Source: Synergistaceae bacterium (GTDB taxonomy: Bacteria; Synergistota; Synergistia; Synergistales; Aminobacteriaceae). From it: a stretch of 64,000 bases of DNA. The translations under genes were made by a program, and so were the position numbers. The stretch is from assembly GCA_017470485.1 (NCBI GenBank), contig JAFUYQ010000013.1, forward strand, positions 1-64,000. The letters run 5' to 3'. Position 1 is the stretch's first letter. Each line of letters opens with the position of its first letter. This document shows positions 46,169-55,537 of the stretch, one piece after another. The notes beneath the pieces are model-generated. The model was not told where the DNA came from. It ran no database searches and was given only the letters and a program-made list of their open reading frames with translations.

Positions 46169-47241
46169 GTTTTCTGTTTATTCTCCCTTTTGATTGACAT
46201 TAAAAGCCCTACTTTCGCCCACATGAATATCATTGAGCTTCCCCCCGAACTTATGAACGGCATAGGTATTCCGCTCAGAGGCATTAATTTCGTTACGCCG
46301 GCAACATTCACGAACATTGGAAAAATTACTGAGGCCGCTAGTCCCAATGCAAGCGATTTCGTGAAAGGTGTCTTTGCGTCCCTGTATATGTTATAGACAC
46401 GCCACGTCCATAAAGCATAAAGTATCAACAGGAACATCGTCCCCATCAATCCGAACTCCTCGCCTATCGCCGGGAAAATGAAATCCGTATCAGCCTCAGG
46501 CAAATATCGTTCCTCCTGAAGCCCCTTGCCTATTCCAACGCCGGTCAATGAACCGTTCGCAAAGGCTACAAGCCCCTGTATTATCTGAAATCCCGTATTA
46601 TGAGGATCTGACCACGGATCCCAGAACGCATTGAAACGCCTCATTCTGTACGGCGCAACAATTATCAACACCACGACCGCCGCAATACCAAGCAGTACTC
46701 CCCAGACAGGATACTTCCAGCCCCTCCGCTCAATGTGCATTACAAAGCATATGGCAGTTACGATTATTGTTCCCCCGAAACTCGGCTGAAGCATTAACGG
46801 TATACCCATCATCATTATCACCATCAGCGTAGGACGTATGAATGACTGAAAACTGCCCCTGTTCATAATGCTGTTCTCGTCAGTGAGACGGTCTGCCATA
46901 AATACCGGCACCGCAAATAATGCAAATTCAAGCGGCTGGAATCTCATGAACATTAAGTTAAGCCACCGCCTTGCGCCTGCTATTTTGATTCCTATGCCGG
47001 GTATGTCAGTTATGACAAGAAGGAAAAACGCAAGTGCAAATAATTTTCCGCTGTGCTTCTTCAGTGATGAACTCGGCCACACGAAACATATCATCATCAG
47101 CGTAATTCCCATTCCTATAAGCTGAAACTGCTTCAGCGGTGCCATGTATGGATTCCCTCCGGCCATGCTGTTCCGCAATGACAACGACGAAATCATCACA
47201 AGACCGCAGCCGCTCAGTATTAACGGTATCAGTATCTCCAT
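46165..47241 (-). CDS. ftsW: FtsW/RodA/SpoVE-family glycan polymerase
   Basis: A SEDS polymerase that joins lipid II into glycan strands. The 358-residue protein has about nine or ten spans and the family's conserved IFPAIGEEFGLMG near 255 and GIPMPFISSGGSSM near 330. Placement between murD and murG in the division-and-wall cluster points to FtsW rather than RodA. The ATG coincides with the end of murD, and the 3' end overlaps murG by 4 bases. Confidence 0.9.
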   Translation of the reverse strand: MEILIPLILSGCGLVMISSLSLRNSMAGGNPYMAPLKQFQLIGMGITLMMICFVWPSSSLKKHSGKLFALAFFLLVITDIPGIGIKIAGARRWLNLMFMRFQPLEFALFAVPVFMADRLTDENSIMNRGSFQSFIRPTLMVIMMMGIPLMLQPSFGGTIIVTAICFVMHIERRGWKYPVWGVLLGIAAVVVLIIVAPYRMRRFNAFWDPWSDPHNTGFQIIQGLVAFANGSLTGVGIGKGLQEERYLPEADTDFIFPAIGEEFGLMGTMFLLILYALWTWRVYNIYRDAKTPFTKSLALGLAASVIFPMFVNVAGVTKLMPLSGIPMPFISSGGSSMIFMWAKVGLLMSIKRENKQKT

Positions 47242-48587
47242 TATGATTTATGCTCTGTTTTTTCACGGACGATACGGCAGAAGTGTTCGCCGCGCGCCTT
47301 GTAGGATTTGTACATGTCCCAGCTCGTGCAGGCAGGCGATAAAAGAACCACCATTCCGGTCTCCGCGAGGGACTGGGAGATATTCACAGCGTCTTCCATC
47401 GTTGAGGCTCTTCGGAAATTCATGAACCCTTCACGCTCTAATGCCTCCTGAATTTTTCCTGCCTCCTCGCCGATTAACACGGCGTATTCGCACTCACTCT
47501 TAACGGCTTCGGCTAACGGCGCGTAATCCTCGCCCTTTCCCTGACCGCCGAGAATGATAATCTTGCGTCCCTTTATGCTTCTCATTGCCGTAACGGTGGC
47601 CGCAACATTAGTTCCTTTGCTGTCGTCAATGTAATGCACACCGTCAATAGTTCCTGCGTCCTCGCACCTGTGAGGCAGAGGCTTGAAGCCCTCAAGGAGC
47701 GATTTTGCCCTTCCCTCAATGTCAATGCCCAAGAGCTTAACGGCACAGAGAGTCATTGCAACGTTTTCGAGATTGTGAGAACCTATCAGCGTTGTGTCAG
47801 TGTATTTGAAAAGCGTTGATGACGTACCGTTGATGACAAGTTCTGCCTCATCATTGCCCATGTGAATATAACCTTCAGTTTCATGAACGGGCTTTGAGTC
47901 CCAAGTGAGGACGATAATTTTTCCTGACGGCTTCAGAATGTCATAGTCCCTGTCCTGAATTATCCCCCAGCCTATTGAATCTCTGAGGGTAAGGACTCTC
48001 GATTTAGCCTCGACATAATTTTCATAGCTTCCGTGCCAGTCGATATGATCGGGCGCGAGGTTGGTGATGATTGAGACTTTAGCCCTGAGATTCTGAGTTG
48101 CCCTCGCTAACTGGAAACTGCTCAGTTCGAGGACGACAGCGTCAAAATCTTCCTGTGTGAATAACGCTGAGGCTGTCCCTAAATTACCGCCTGTACCTGC
48201 TTTGAGGCCGGCACGGTTAAGGACATGGCCGGTCAGTGAAGTAACTGTGCTTTTACCGTTGCTGCCGGTAACACAGATTAAGTTCTGAGTTCTTATTCTC
48301 GGTATCGTGAAATCTAATTCGCCGGTGAACTTAACGGATTTTTGCGCGGCCTCCTGTAAAATTTCGGACTGCGGAGGGATTCCAGAACTGATTAAAATTT
48401 CATCGCAGTCAAAAACTTTCGGCGAATGACCTTCCTCAAAGGCAATATTATTTTCAGTGAAGAATGATTTTGTTTCGTCATTGATGGATTTCTTTTCGGA
48501 CACGAAAACTTCATACCCTAAGTTCCGCGCAAGCAATGCCAGTCCTTTACCGCTTACTCCTGCGCCGATTACTGTTACTCTGTGCAT
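47241..48587 (-). CDS. murD: UDP-N-acetylmuramoylalanine-D-glutamate ligase
   Basis: Adds D-Glu to UDP-MurNAc-L-Ala. The 448-residue Mur ligase has an N-terminal Rossmann-like UDP-binding domain (VIGAGVSGKGLALLARNLG), the ATP loop VTGSNGKSTVTSLTG near 110, NLAPDHIDWHGS near 187 and the C-terminal domain with HRCEDAG and DDSKGTN. Length is standard. First gene of murD-ftsW-murG; a TATAAT on the minus strand at 48629-48634 could be its -10. Confidence 0.95.
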   Translation of the reverse strand: MHRVTVIGAGVSGKGLALLARNLGYEVFVSEKKSINDETKSFFTENNIAFEEGHSPKVFDCDEILISSGIPPQSEILQEAAQKSVKFTGELDFTIPRIRTQNLICVTGSNGKSTVTSLTGHVLNRAGLKAGTGGNLGTASALFTQEDFDAVVLELSSFQLARATQNLRAKVSIITNLAPDHIDWHGSYENYVEAKSRVLTLRDSIGWGIIQDRDYDILKPSGKIIVLTWDSKPVHETEGYIHMGNDEAELVINGTSSTLFKYTDTTLIGSHNLENVAMTLCAVKLLGIDIEGRAKSLLEGFKPLPHRCEDAGTIDGVHYIDDSKGTNVAATVTAMRSIKGRKIIILGGQGKGEDYAPLAEAVKSECEYAVLIGEEAGKIQEALEREGFMNFRRASTMEDAVNISQSLAETGMVVLLSPACTSWDMYKSYKARGEHFCRIVREKTEHKS

Positions 48588-48643
48588 TTCTGATAAATCT
48601 CCTGCCTCATGAATAAATTTCGGGCATAATTATACATTCATCA

Positions 48644-49999
48644 TTACGGCTCTTTCAGTTCGCGCATTAAACTGTATACGAACGGTATCGAAATCAGGAA
48701 CGTTATCCCGTCCGAAAGAGGCTGTGCGGAAATTATCCCTTCCAGCCCCCAAAGCCTGCTCCCGACATAAAGCACTAACGCTAAAACGAAGCCCTGCCGT
48801 GAAGCCGACAGTGAAGTAGCTCTTATTGTCTTTCTGGTACTCTGAAGGAACATATTGCTCATAGTTACAAAACCGATTGTGGTATAGACAAGACACTCAT
48901 AACGCAGTGCCGACGAGCCGAGAGCAATTAATTCCCTGTCGTCCGGCCTGAACAATCCGATGATTTTTTCGGCGAAGATATATCCTCCTATGCTCAGGAC
49001 AGCACAGTAAACAGTGATTACTGATACGCCGAACCAAAAAGCCTCCCTTACCCTTGAGAATTTACCTGCCCCGAAATTGAAACCGCATACAGGCTGGAAT
49101 CCCTGCCCGAATCCTAAGACTACGGCAGTCGCGAACATCGTTACTCTGAAGACTATTGATAATGCAGCTATGGCCGTGTCGCCGTAAGCCCCTGCGAGCT
49201 GGTTCATGTATGCCAGCGATACGCTTGCGAGTCCCTGACGGCCTAATGACGGAAGCCCCCCTGCGGTTATCTCCCTGTAATGCCAGAATTTAGGCTTGAA
49301 GTTCGAGAGCCTTAATGGTATTCCGTCTCCTTTGCCTGAGAGTCTCAGGAGTATGAAGAAGCTGACGCACTGCGAAATCATTGTGGCTAATGACGCACCG
49401 GCCACTCCCATTTCGAGGACAAAAATAAAAATCGGGTCAAGTATTATGTTGAGTAATGCCCCTGATGTTATGCCCATCATTGAGGTAAAGGCGTTCCCCT
49501 GAAATCTCATCTGGTTGTTCATTACGAACGATGACATTATGAACGGCGTTCCGATGAGAATATATCTGAAGTAGGCTCTGGCGTAAGGCAGTATGGTATC
49601 GGTTGACCCCAAGAGCCTTAACACATCGTCCATGAAGATGAAGCCTGATACTGCAATTACTATTCCTGTGATTAGCGCGGTGAAGAATCCTGTTGACGCA
49701 ACGTTAAGAGCATTTACCCTGTCTCTTGCGCCCAATGCCCTCGAAATGTAGTTCGCGCTTCCCTGACCGAAGAAGAATGCTATTGCCTGAATGAAAGCCA
49801 TGTAAGAGAAAATTATTCCGACTGCCGCAGGGGACTGAACATCAATTCCGGCAACGTAGAATGTATCTGCCATGTTGTAAACGGCGGTAATCATCATAGT
49901 AATTATTGAGGGTACGGCCAGACGGCTGACTAATTTACCGACCGGCTGAGTTATCATCATATGGAATTTTTTATCCTGAGCAATTCCTGACTTGTCCAT
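48644..49999 (-). CDS. MATE-family efflux transporter
   Basis: A 451-residue, twelve-span exporter of the MATE type, driven by sodium or proton flow. Two related halves are visible, each opening with a VPSIITMMITAVYNMADTFY-like or GLPSLGRQGL-like helix; GFGQGFQPVCGFNFGAG is the conserved stretch after span 7. Substrates of MATE proteins are often cationic drugs; the natural one is unknown. A second MATE gene lies at 51296. It precedes the murD cluster on the same strand, separated by 56 bases. Confidence 0.9.
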   Translation of the reverse strand: MDKSGIAQDKKFHMMITQPVGKLVSRLAVPSIITMMITAVYNMADTFYVAGIDVQSPAAVGIIFSYMAFIQAIAFFFGQGSANYISRALGARDRVNALNVASTGFFTALITGIVIAVSGFIFMDDVLRLLGSTDTILPYARAYFRYILIGTPFIMSSFVMNNQMRFQGNAFTSMMGITSGALLNIILDPIFIFVLEMGVAGASLATMISQCVSFFILLRLSGKGDGIPLRLSNFKPKFWHYREITAGGLPSLGRQGLASVSLAYMNQLAGAYGDTAIAALSIVFRVTMFATAVVLGFGQGFQPVCGFNFGAGKFSRVREAFWFGVSVITVYCAVLSIGGYIFAEKIIGLFRPDDRELIALGSSALRYECLVYTTIGFVTMSNMFLQSTRKTIRATSLSASRQGFVLALVLYVGSRLWGLEGIISAQPLSDGITFLISIPFVYSLMRELKEP

Positions 50000-50062
50000 T
50001 TAACGGCCTCCTGATTAAGTTATTTGAGAAAACAAAGAAATTGTATCAGAAGTAGCAGAGTA

Positions 50063-50093
50063 CAAAAAAACTCCCCCCGAATTTTGGGAGGAG
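50063..50093 (-). terminator. Intrinsic terminator of the secreted-protein gene
   Basis: An 8-bp stem (50071-50078 with 50086-50093, one mismatch) followed by seven T on the minus strand. Confidence 0.78.
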
Positions 50094-50120
50094 CTTCAAT
50101 TTTCTGTTGTCGATGAAAAA

Positions 50121-50687
50121 TTACTTCTTCTTAGCGCGGACTACTCTTTTTGCCGGGACAGTGCTGCTCTTTTTTGCAGGAGCTTTCTGGGGAGCTTCCT
50201 GAGCTGCTGCCTTGCCTACCGCATATGATGCGCCCTTTGCAGGAGTTGAACCGGCAGGTATAGGACTAAATGTCTTAGCTGTTGCCTCAGTTGCTCCGTC
50301 GTAAACAGTTCCGTGAATCTCATTGCCGAGCATGTCGTAATGCTTGAGGTATGTTACTGCGAACTGCTTTCCGTCAGGGGTGTACTCGTAGCCGTACTCA
50401 GTGAAGTAAAGGCTTCCTGCCTTCTCAGGGGAAAGACCGAACTTTGACATAAGGAGCTCGATTGTTTCATTCTTGATCGTTGTGTTCGTGTAGTACTTTC
50501 TTGAAACCGCGAAGGGTACTCCGTTAGCATCTTTGCCGTAATCGAGAATGTACCAGGTCATTTTGTTCTTGTCCTGACCGAGTGCCTTCTGTTTCGCGGC
50601 GTCCCACGCGAATGAAGGTGCTGACATGGCAGCGATGAGGGTGATTAATAAAGCGCATACTGCAAACTTTTTCATGATATTACGCAC
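50121..50687 (-). CDS. Secreted protein with Lys/Ala/Pro tail, function unknown
   Basis: A 188-residue protein I do not recognise. Residues 1-27 form a signal peptide ending SFA. Residues 30-130 are a compact aromatic-rich domain (KMTWYILDYGKDANGVPFAV is its most distinctive part). The last 50 residues are Ala/Lys/Pro-rich and strongly basic, ending RVVRAKKK, which could bind wall polymers or nucleic acid. It has its own extended -10 promoter and terminator, so it is a single-gene unit, possibly well expressed. Confidence 0.72.
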   Translation of the reverse strand: MRNIMKKFAVCALLITLIAAMSAPSFAWDAAKQKALGQDKNKMTWYILDYGKDANGVPFAVSRKYYTNTTIKNETIELLMSKFGLSPEKAGSLYFTEYGYEYTPDGKQFAVTYLKHYDMLGNEIHGTVYDGATEATAKTFSPIPAGSTPAKGASYAVGKAAAQEAPQKAPAKKSSTVPAKRVVRAKKK

Positions 50688-50717
50688 AGCCTTTCGTCTG
50701 TTGATTTTATGACCCGT

Positions 50718-50726
50718 ATTGTAGCA
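50718..50726 (-). promoter_or_regulatory. Extended -10 promoter of the secreted-protein gene
   Basis: TGCTACAAT on the minus strand, 31 bases before the ATG; one mismatch from an extended -10, no -35. Confidence 0.5.
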
Positions 50727-50803
50727 CAGAAAAGCAAAACTGTCGGTAAAACAAGCTCATTCAAAAAAATTTTTCGCGTCAGTAGGAATTTATCATGAAG
50801 AGA

Positions 50804-51289
50804 TTAATTCTTGTTGTAACGTTCCTTCAGTCTCTCATATACTCCCTGAGGCACAACATCTCTGACAGTTCCGCCGAAATGAAATATCTCCCTCACGCTC
50901 GAACTCGAAACATACGAATACTTAGGGTCAGTAACAATGAAGAACGTCTCAATCTCCGGCGCGAGCTGACGGTTCATCAACGCCATCTGAAACTCGTACT
51001 CAAAATCGCTCATCGCCCTCAGTCCCCTGACGATAACTCCGGCTTTCTTCTGCCTCACGTAATCCACTAACAGGCCGTTGAAGCTGTCAACAGTTACGTT
51101 CTTGACATGGCCGAGAGCCTCGCGAGCCATCTCGCAGCGTTCCTCAACACTGAACGCCGAAGTCTTCCGCTCGTTCACAAGTACGCTGACGATTACCTCA
51201 TCAAACACTGCCGCCGCCCTCTCAGCTATGTAGATATGGCCGTTGGTGATAGGGTCAAACGAGCCGGGATATACAGCTGTTACTTTCAT
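50804..51289 (-). CDS. coaD: Phosphopantetheine adenylyltransferase
   Basis: Makes dephospho-CoA from 4'-phosphopantetheine and ATP. The 161-residue protein has the nucleotidyltransferase start AVYPGSFDPITNGHIYIAERA (TxGH-type loop), VDYVRQKKAGVIVRGLRA near 80 and YSYVSSSSVREI near 125. Length is normal. It is 6 bases after the second MATE gene and on the same strand as rsmD, with which coaD often travels; here a MATE gene has come between them. Confidence 0.95.
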   Translation of the reverse strand: MKVTAVYPGSFDPITNGHIYIAERAAAVFDEVIVSVLVNERKTSAFSVEERCEMAREALGHVKNVTVDSFNGLLVDYVRQKKAGVIVRGLRAMSDFEYEFQMALMNRQLAPEIETFFIVTDPKYSYVSSSSVREIFHFGGTVRDVVPQGVYERLKERYNKN

Positions 51290-51295
51290 TATTAA

Positions 51296-52627
51296 TCACT
51301 CCGGGTATATATGATGTTTTGGATTGAAAATAATTTTACCGTAGATTATCACGGTCTGCGTCAGCGACAACAGTTCCGCCATCGGCAGTGCCCATACAAT
51401 TCCGTATTCGCCGGCAAAGTAATTCATCACGAATAACAGCGGCATATAAAGCACGCACTGACGGCAGACGCTCAGAATGAATGACGCTTTCCCTGCCCCC
51501 ATTGCCTGAAGAGCGTTGATGAACACGAAAAATATAGCGAACAATAAGCTGCTTGACAGTTTCATTCTCAGGAACTTAACCGCGTAACCGAACGCCTCCG
51601 GCTCGCTCACGAACATCGCTACAATGTCATAAGCAAAGAAATAGCACAATCCAACCATAACCAGCGTCAATGAAATCGTGAACTTCAGAGCGAATTTCAG
51701 CATCGCCTTGTACCTGTTCCAGTCCTCCGCTCCTATGCTGAACCCTAGCAAAGGCTGAACTCCCTGCCCCGTTCCCATAGCGATTAAACACGCTATCTGC
51801 TCAATTCTCATAGAGACACCGGCGGCGGCGACCGCCATATCACCGTAAGCCGACATTAACGAGTTCATGACCATCTGCGAAATACTCATCAGCCAAGGGT
51901 CAAGGCAGGCCGGAATCCCTATCGCTAAAACTCCCCATGCTATCCCGTCATTAAGCCTGAAATTTTTGACGTGTATACTAAGCGATGACCTTCCCGAAAT
52001 AAAATAACCGGCGTAATATCCTGCTCCTATGATTATGCTTGCTGTAGTCGCTATCGCCGCGCCCGTTATCCCCCAGCCGAGCCAGAGAATCATTATCGGG
52101 TCAAGTATGACATTGAGCATGTTCCCGAAAACCTGTCCGAGCATTGCGGCAGAAGCGTGGTTCTCAGCCCTCATTATTCCTCCTCCGGCCATGCTGAAAA
52201 GTATAAACGGCGTTGAGGCTACCACAATCGAAAGATAGTTATATGCCATTGTGAATGTCTCAGGGCTTGCGCCGATTGCTTTGAGTATTCTCTCGATGAA
52301 GCACATGAAGATTACCGCCACAACTGTTCCAGTAACCATGCTTCCCCAGACGCAGAATGACGCGATATTGTTAGCACGTTCGGCCTGACCTGCTCCGAGC
52401 GTTCGGGAGATGAATGACATCGCTCCGGCCATGAAGATTATCCCAAGAGCGATTAAGACCATGAATATCGGCGAGGCCAACGATACCGCCGCGAGCTGCA
52501 AAGGGTCTTTCGTCTGACCGATGAAGAATGTGTCAGCCAAGTTGTAGATTAATAGCATAATCTCAACGATAATCGCCGGGATTATGTTTGATACTGCCTG
52601 ACGGGCTATTGAAGGTGATGAGGTCAA
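51296..52627 (-). CDS. MATE-family efflux transporter, second copy
   Basis: A 443-residue, twelve-span MATE exporter. It begins RQAVSNIIPAIIVEIMLLIY, has NLADTFFIG near 28 and GQGVQPLLGFSIGAED near 275. It is only distantly related to the copy at 48644, so the pair is not a recent duplication. It is preceded by an extended -10 promoter and followed after 6 bases by coaD, which is probably carried on the same transcript. Substrate unknown. Confidence 0.9.
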   Translation of the reverse strand: MTSSPSIARQAVSNIIPAIIVEIMLLIYNLADTFFIGQTKDPLQLAAVSLASPIFMVLIALGIIFMAGAMSFISRTLGAGQAERANNIASFCVWGSMVTGTVVAVIFMCFIERILKAIGASPETFTMAYNYLSIVVASTPFILFSMAGGGIMRAENHASAAMLGQVFGNMLNVILDPIMILWLGWGITGAAIATTASIIIGAGYYAGYFISGRSSLSIHVKNFRLNDGIAWGVLAIGIPACLDPWLMSISQMVMNSLMSAYGDMAVAAAGVSMRIEQIACLIAMGTGQGVQPLLGFSIGAEDWNRYKAMLKFALKFTISLTLVMVGLCYFFAYDIVAMFVSEPEAFGYAVKFLRMKLSSSLLFAIFFVFINALQAMGAGKASFILSVCRQCVLYMPLLFVMNYFAGEYGIVWALPMAELLSLTQTVIIYGKIIFNPKHHIYPE

Positions 52628-52672
52628 ATTGATTCTGTCCTTTCGGTTTTCGGTCGTTTTAAGTCAGAGGGG

Positions 52673-52681
52673 ATTATAGCA
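52673..52681 (-). promoter_or_regulatory. Extended -10 promoter of MATE-coaD
   Basis: TGCTATAAT on the minus strand, 46 bases before the MATE start; no clear -35. Confidence 0.62.
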
Positions 52682-52692
52682 GGATAAAAATT

Positions 52693-53184
52693 TTATGTCA
52701 TTCTGCGCAGGAACGTTAAGGAAGTCTCGCCGTATTCACGTGATGAGGTGATTTCGAGATTGTTAGGGTTGACGCTGAGAGTTAATGGTTCTCGTACCGA
52801 GTGTTCAATAATCATGACTGCGTCATCGGAAAAAAGAGCGTTCAAATTCTGGAGGGCAGGAAGCGACTCGCACCAGCCGGAATTATACGGGGGGTCAGCG
52901 AATATTATGTCAAACTTCATGTTACGTTTCGTGAGCCACGCTACAGCCCTTTTAACCTCAAGCGAAAGAACAAGCGAATCGCCTGCTGACTTCCGTATCT
53001 CGTCCGCCCTGTTCCTGACGCTCTCGACAAAAACGCTCCTTACAGCTCCCCGTCTCAATGCCTCAATCCCGATTCGGCCTGTTCCGGCGAAAAGGTCAAG
53101 AAATTCACAGCCCTCAACCTTTCCGCCCAGTATGCTGAACAACGCAGAGACTACACGCCCTGAAGTAGGTCTTACATCTTTCAT
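52693..53184 (-). CDS. rsmD: 16S rRNA (guanine-966 N2) methyltransferase RsmD
   Basis: Methylates G966 of 16S rRNA with S-adenosylmethionine. The 163-residue protein has RPTSGRVVSALFSIL at the start, the SAM loop FLDLFAGTGRIGIEALRRGA near 25-45 and the catalytic DPPY in DIIFADPPYNSG near 95. It is a little shorter than E. coli RsmD. It overlaps trmB by 4 bases. Confidence 0.92.
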   Translation of the reverse strand: MKDVRPTSGRVVSALFSILGGKVEGCEFLDLFAGTGRIGIEALRRGAVRSVFVESVRNRADEIRKSAGDSLVLSLEVKRAVAWLTKRNMKFDIIFADPPYNSGWCESLPALQNLNALFSDDAVMIIEHSVREPLTLSVNPNNLEITSSREYGETSLTFLRRMT

Positions 53185-54101
53185 GACAATCTTTCGGCGG
53201 CATCGCTCAACGCCGCGCGGACAGCCGGAGTCAGAAAAGCGTCAGCCGTTTTGTCGAGCCTCAGCAAAAATCCTTCTTCCTTCGGCGCAGCGTGAATATA
53301 GAATTTCTGCTCGAACTCCTCATCGCTCGTCAGCGTCTCAAGCAAAAATATATTTCTGTCCCCGTCAGTAAATGACCGTCCGAACTTCCAGAATGATTTT
53401 CCGTTATCCTTCTTTCCCTCAACGTTCCTTAACGCCTCTATGTCTTCCGCTGTTACAGCTCTGTTAATCTTTATGTGCATTTCCTCCGATGTCCTCCGTG
53501 AAACCGTGAACGCCTTTGTTTTCCTGAACGTTACGCGGTAAATATTCCTTCCTTCCTCAAGCCATTTGCGTTCGTATTTTGTCGTAATCTCACGCTTGGG
53601 GTTGACCTCGAAATCCTCAGCCCTCAAAGCCTCATGGCCTCCCAGAACTTTCCAGACCTCATTAGCGTATGGCTCATCGTCCGAAACCATCTCGAAAATC
53701 CCGTTGACCTTCAGCACAGCGGCAAGACCGTCAGAAAAATCTTTCGCTGTTACACGTTTGTGAGCGTCAGCGTTCTTCGACCACGGACACGGGAACTGCA
53801 TTATGATTTTCCTCAATGACTCGTCAGGGAACAATTCACGGAGCATGAACCTTGCGTCAGTGTTAATGAGCCTGAGATTACTGAGGCCGTAAGCCCGTCT
53901 GGCACATCTCAGAACGCAGGCCTGCGAGATTTCAACGCCGTAGAGAAGAACATCAGGGTTTTTCCCGGCGTATTGAACCGTAAACTCGCCGTTCCCGAAA
54001 CCGATTTCAAGTTCTGTTTTTTCCTGAACGGGGAGAAAATGGCCGCTTTCAGGATAGATTATGACTTTATATTGCGGCCTCGCCTGTCTCAGAATGTCCA
54101 T
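53181..54101 (-). CDS. trmB: tRNA (guanine-46 N7) methyltransferase TrmB with C-terminal extension
   Basis: Makes m7G46 in tRNA. Residues 1-200 are the enzyme: LEIGFGNGEFTVQYAGKNP (SAM loop), YGVEIS, and QFPCPWSKNADAHKRV, the family's PDPWxKxRHxKRR region in a divergent form. Residues about 205-306 are an added domain with no motif I recognise. Extra C-terminal domains are known in some TrmB proteins, for example in Thermotoga. It overlaps rsmD by 4 bases and the phosphohexomutase gene by 13, so the three are one operon. Confidence 0.87.
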   Translation of the reverse strand: MDILRQARPQYKVIIYPESGHFLPVQEKTELEIGFGNGEFTVQYAGKNPDVLLYGVEISQACVLRCARRAYGLSNLRLINTDARFMLRELFPDESLRKIIMQFPCPWSKNADAHKRVTAKDFSDGLAAVLKVNGIFEMVSDDEPYANEVWKVLGGHEALRAEDFEVNPKREITTKYERKWLEEGRNIYRVTFRKTKAFTVSRRTSEEMHIKINRAVTAEDIEALRNVEGKKDNGKSFWKFGRSFTDGDRNIFLLETLTSDEEFEQKFYIHAAPKEEGFLLRLDKTADAFLTPAVRAALSDAAERLS

Positions 54102-55474
54102 GTGAAATCCGGCAGCCCCTCCGCGAGTACGCGCTCTTTTACGTCATTCATTATCCTTTCGAGGGACTCTTTAGTTCTGCCCTCGCAGCGGACGACCATA
54201 ACCGGCTGAGTGTTCGAGGCTCTTATGAGTCCCCAGCCGTCCGGATAAAGTATTCTTACCCCGTCAATGTCGCTGACCTCGTATTTCTCCCGTGCCTTCT
54301 GAGTGATTCTTTCGGTTATCCCGAACTTCTCATCGTCGGGGCAGGGGATTCTGATTTCCTCAGTTGAGGGGTAAACAGGAATCGACATCATCAATCTTGA
54401 GAGAGGCTCTCTGCGTTCGGACATGATTCTGAGAAGACGGCCTGAAGCGTAGAAAGCGTCATCATGGCCGAAGAACTCGTCAGCGAAGAACATGTGTCCC
54501 GAATACTCGCCGGCAAACAACGCCCCTAACTCCCGCATTTTTGCCTTGATTACTGAGTGGCCTGACTTCCAGTAGAATGGCTTGCCCCCGAACTTCTCAG
54601 CGATTTCCGGCAGAACCATGCTGCATTTCGGCTCAACGAGGACAGCCGCCCCCTTGTGAGTTCCGAGTATTTCCTTCCAGTAGAGGGTCATGAGCCTGTC
54701 GCCGAAAATCACTTCTCCATTGCCGTCGACTACCCCGATTCTGTCAGCGTCCCCGTCATAAGCGAAGCCGACATCTGCCCCTTCAGCCCTCACTCGTTCA
54801 GATAACGCCTGTAAATTCTCGCGCTTCTGAGGGTCGGGGTGATGGTTCGGGAAATGACCGTCAGGCTCATCGAAAAGCGACACGCAGTCGCACCCTAACA
54901 TCTCGAAGAACTTTCTCGCGGTTAAACCTGCCGAACCGTTGCCGGAGTCGCAGACTACCTTGAAGTGTTTTGTGAAAGGCAGAGTGAATTTTGAGACTAG
55001 CATTTTGAGATACTCATCGTTAATGTCAGCATGAGTTACTTTTCCGTGTCCTGTCTCGAAGTTTCCCGACTCGGCTATCGCGTGAATGTTCCTGACCTCG
55101 CTGCCCCATAAAGTTCCGCGCTCAAAGCAGAGTTTCAGCCCGTTCATGTCTGGCGGATTGTGAGAGCCGGTAATCATTACGCCCCCGTCAAAATTGAAAC
55201 GTATCAAGCTCCAGTAAAGCATAGGTGTTGTAACCATTCCGACATCAACAACGTCAAGCCCAGCTGAGGTTATGCCATCAATCATCGCTGACTTAATGCG
55301 CGGAGTTGAAAGCCTTGCGTCGCCGCCGATAGTTACGCCTGACTTCACCCCTGCCCGAATCAGCCATGAGGCGTAAGCCTGACCGATTAATCTGACGGTT
55401 TCGTCGGTTAAATCATTGTCGGCGTGGCCTCTTATGTCGTACTCCCTGAAAATATTTAACGGTATTTTTGTCAT
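54089..55474 (-). CDS. Phosphomannomutase/phosphoglucomutase
   Basis: Interconverts hexose 1- and 6-phosphates for nucleotide-sugar synthesis. The 461-residue alpha-D-phosphohexomutase has IFREYDIRGHADNDL at the start, the phosphoserine loop MITGSHNPPDMNG near 93, the Mg site AYDGDADRIGVVDG near 235 and the sugar loop GEYSGHMFF near 315. I take the ATG at 55474: an ATG 21 bases earlier lies inside the stem of a terminator hairpin. Neither has a good Shine-Dalgarno. Substrate preference between mannose and glucose cannot be read from sequence. Confidence 0.9.
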   Translation of the reverse strand: MTKIPLNIFREYDIRGHADNDLTDETVRLIGQAYASWLIRAGVKSGVTIGGDARLSTPRIKSAMIDGITSAGLDVVDVGMVTTPMLYWSLIRFNFDGGVMITGSHNPPDMNGLKLCFERGTLWGSEVRNIHAIAESGNFETGHGKVTHADINDEYLKMLVSKFTLPFTKHFKVVCDSGNGSAGLTARKFFEMLGCDCVSLFDEPDGHFPNHHPDPQKRENLQALSERVRAEGADVGFAYDGDADRIGVVDGNGEVIFGDRLMTLYWKEILGTHKGAAVLVEPKCSMVLPEIAEKFGGKPFYWKSGHSVIKAKMRELGALFAGEYSGHMFFADEFFGHDDAFYASGRLLRIMSERREPLSRLMMSIPVYPSTEEIRIPCPDDEKFGITERITQKAREKYEVSDIDGVRILYPDGWGLIRASNTQPVMVVRCEGRTKESLERIMNDVKERVLAEGLPDFTWTF

Positions 55475-55480
55475 GGTATC

Positions 55481-55513
55481 AAAAAAAGGGAGCATTACTA
55501 ACTCAATGCCCCC
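55481..55513 (-). terminator. Intrinsic terminator of the GntP permease gene
   Basis: A 9-bp stem (55488-55496 with 55505-55513, one mismatch) followed by seven T (minus strand). It sits only 6 bases before the phosphohexomutase ATG. Confidence 0.75.
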
Positions 55514-55537
55514 TGTAACCTCCTGTGTGAAAAATTT

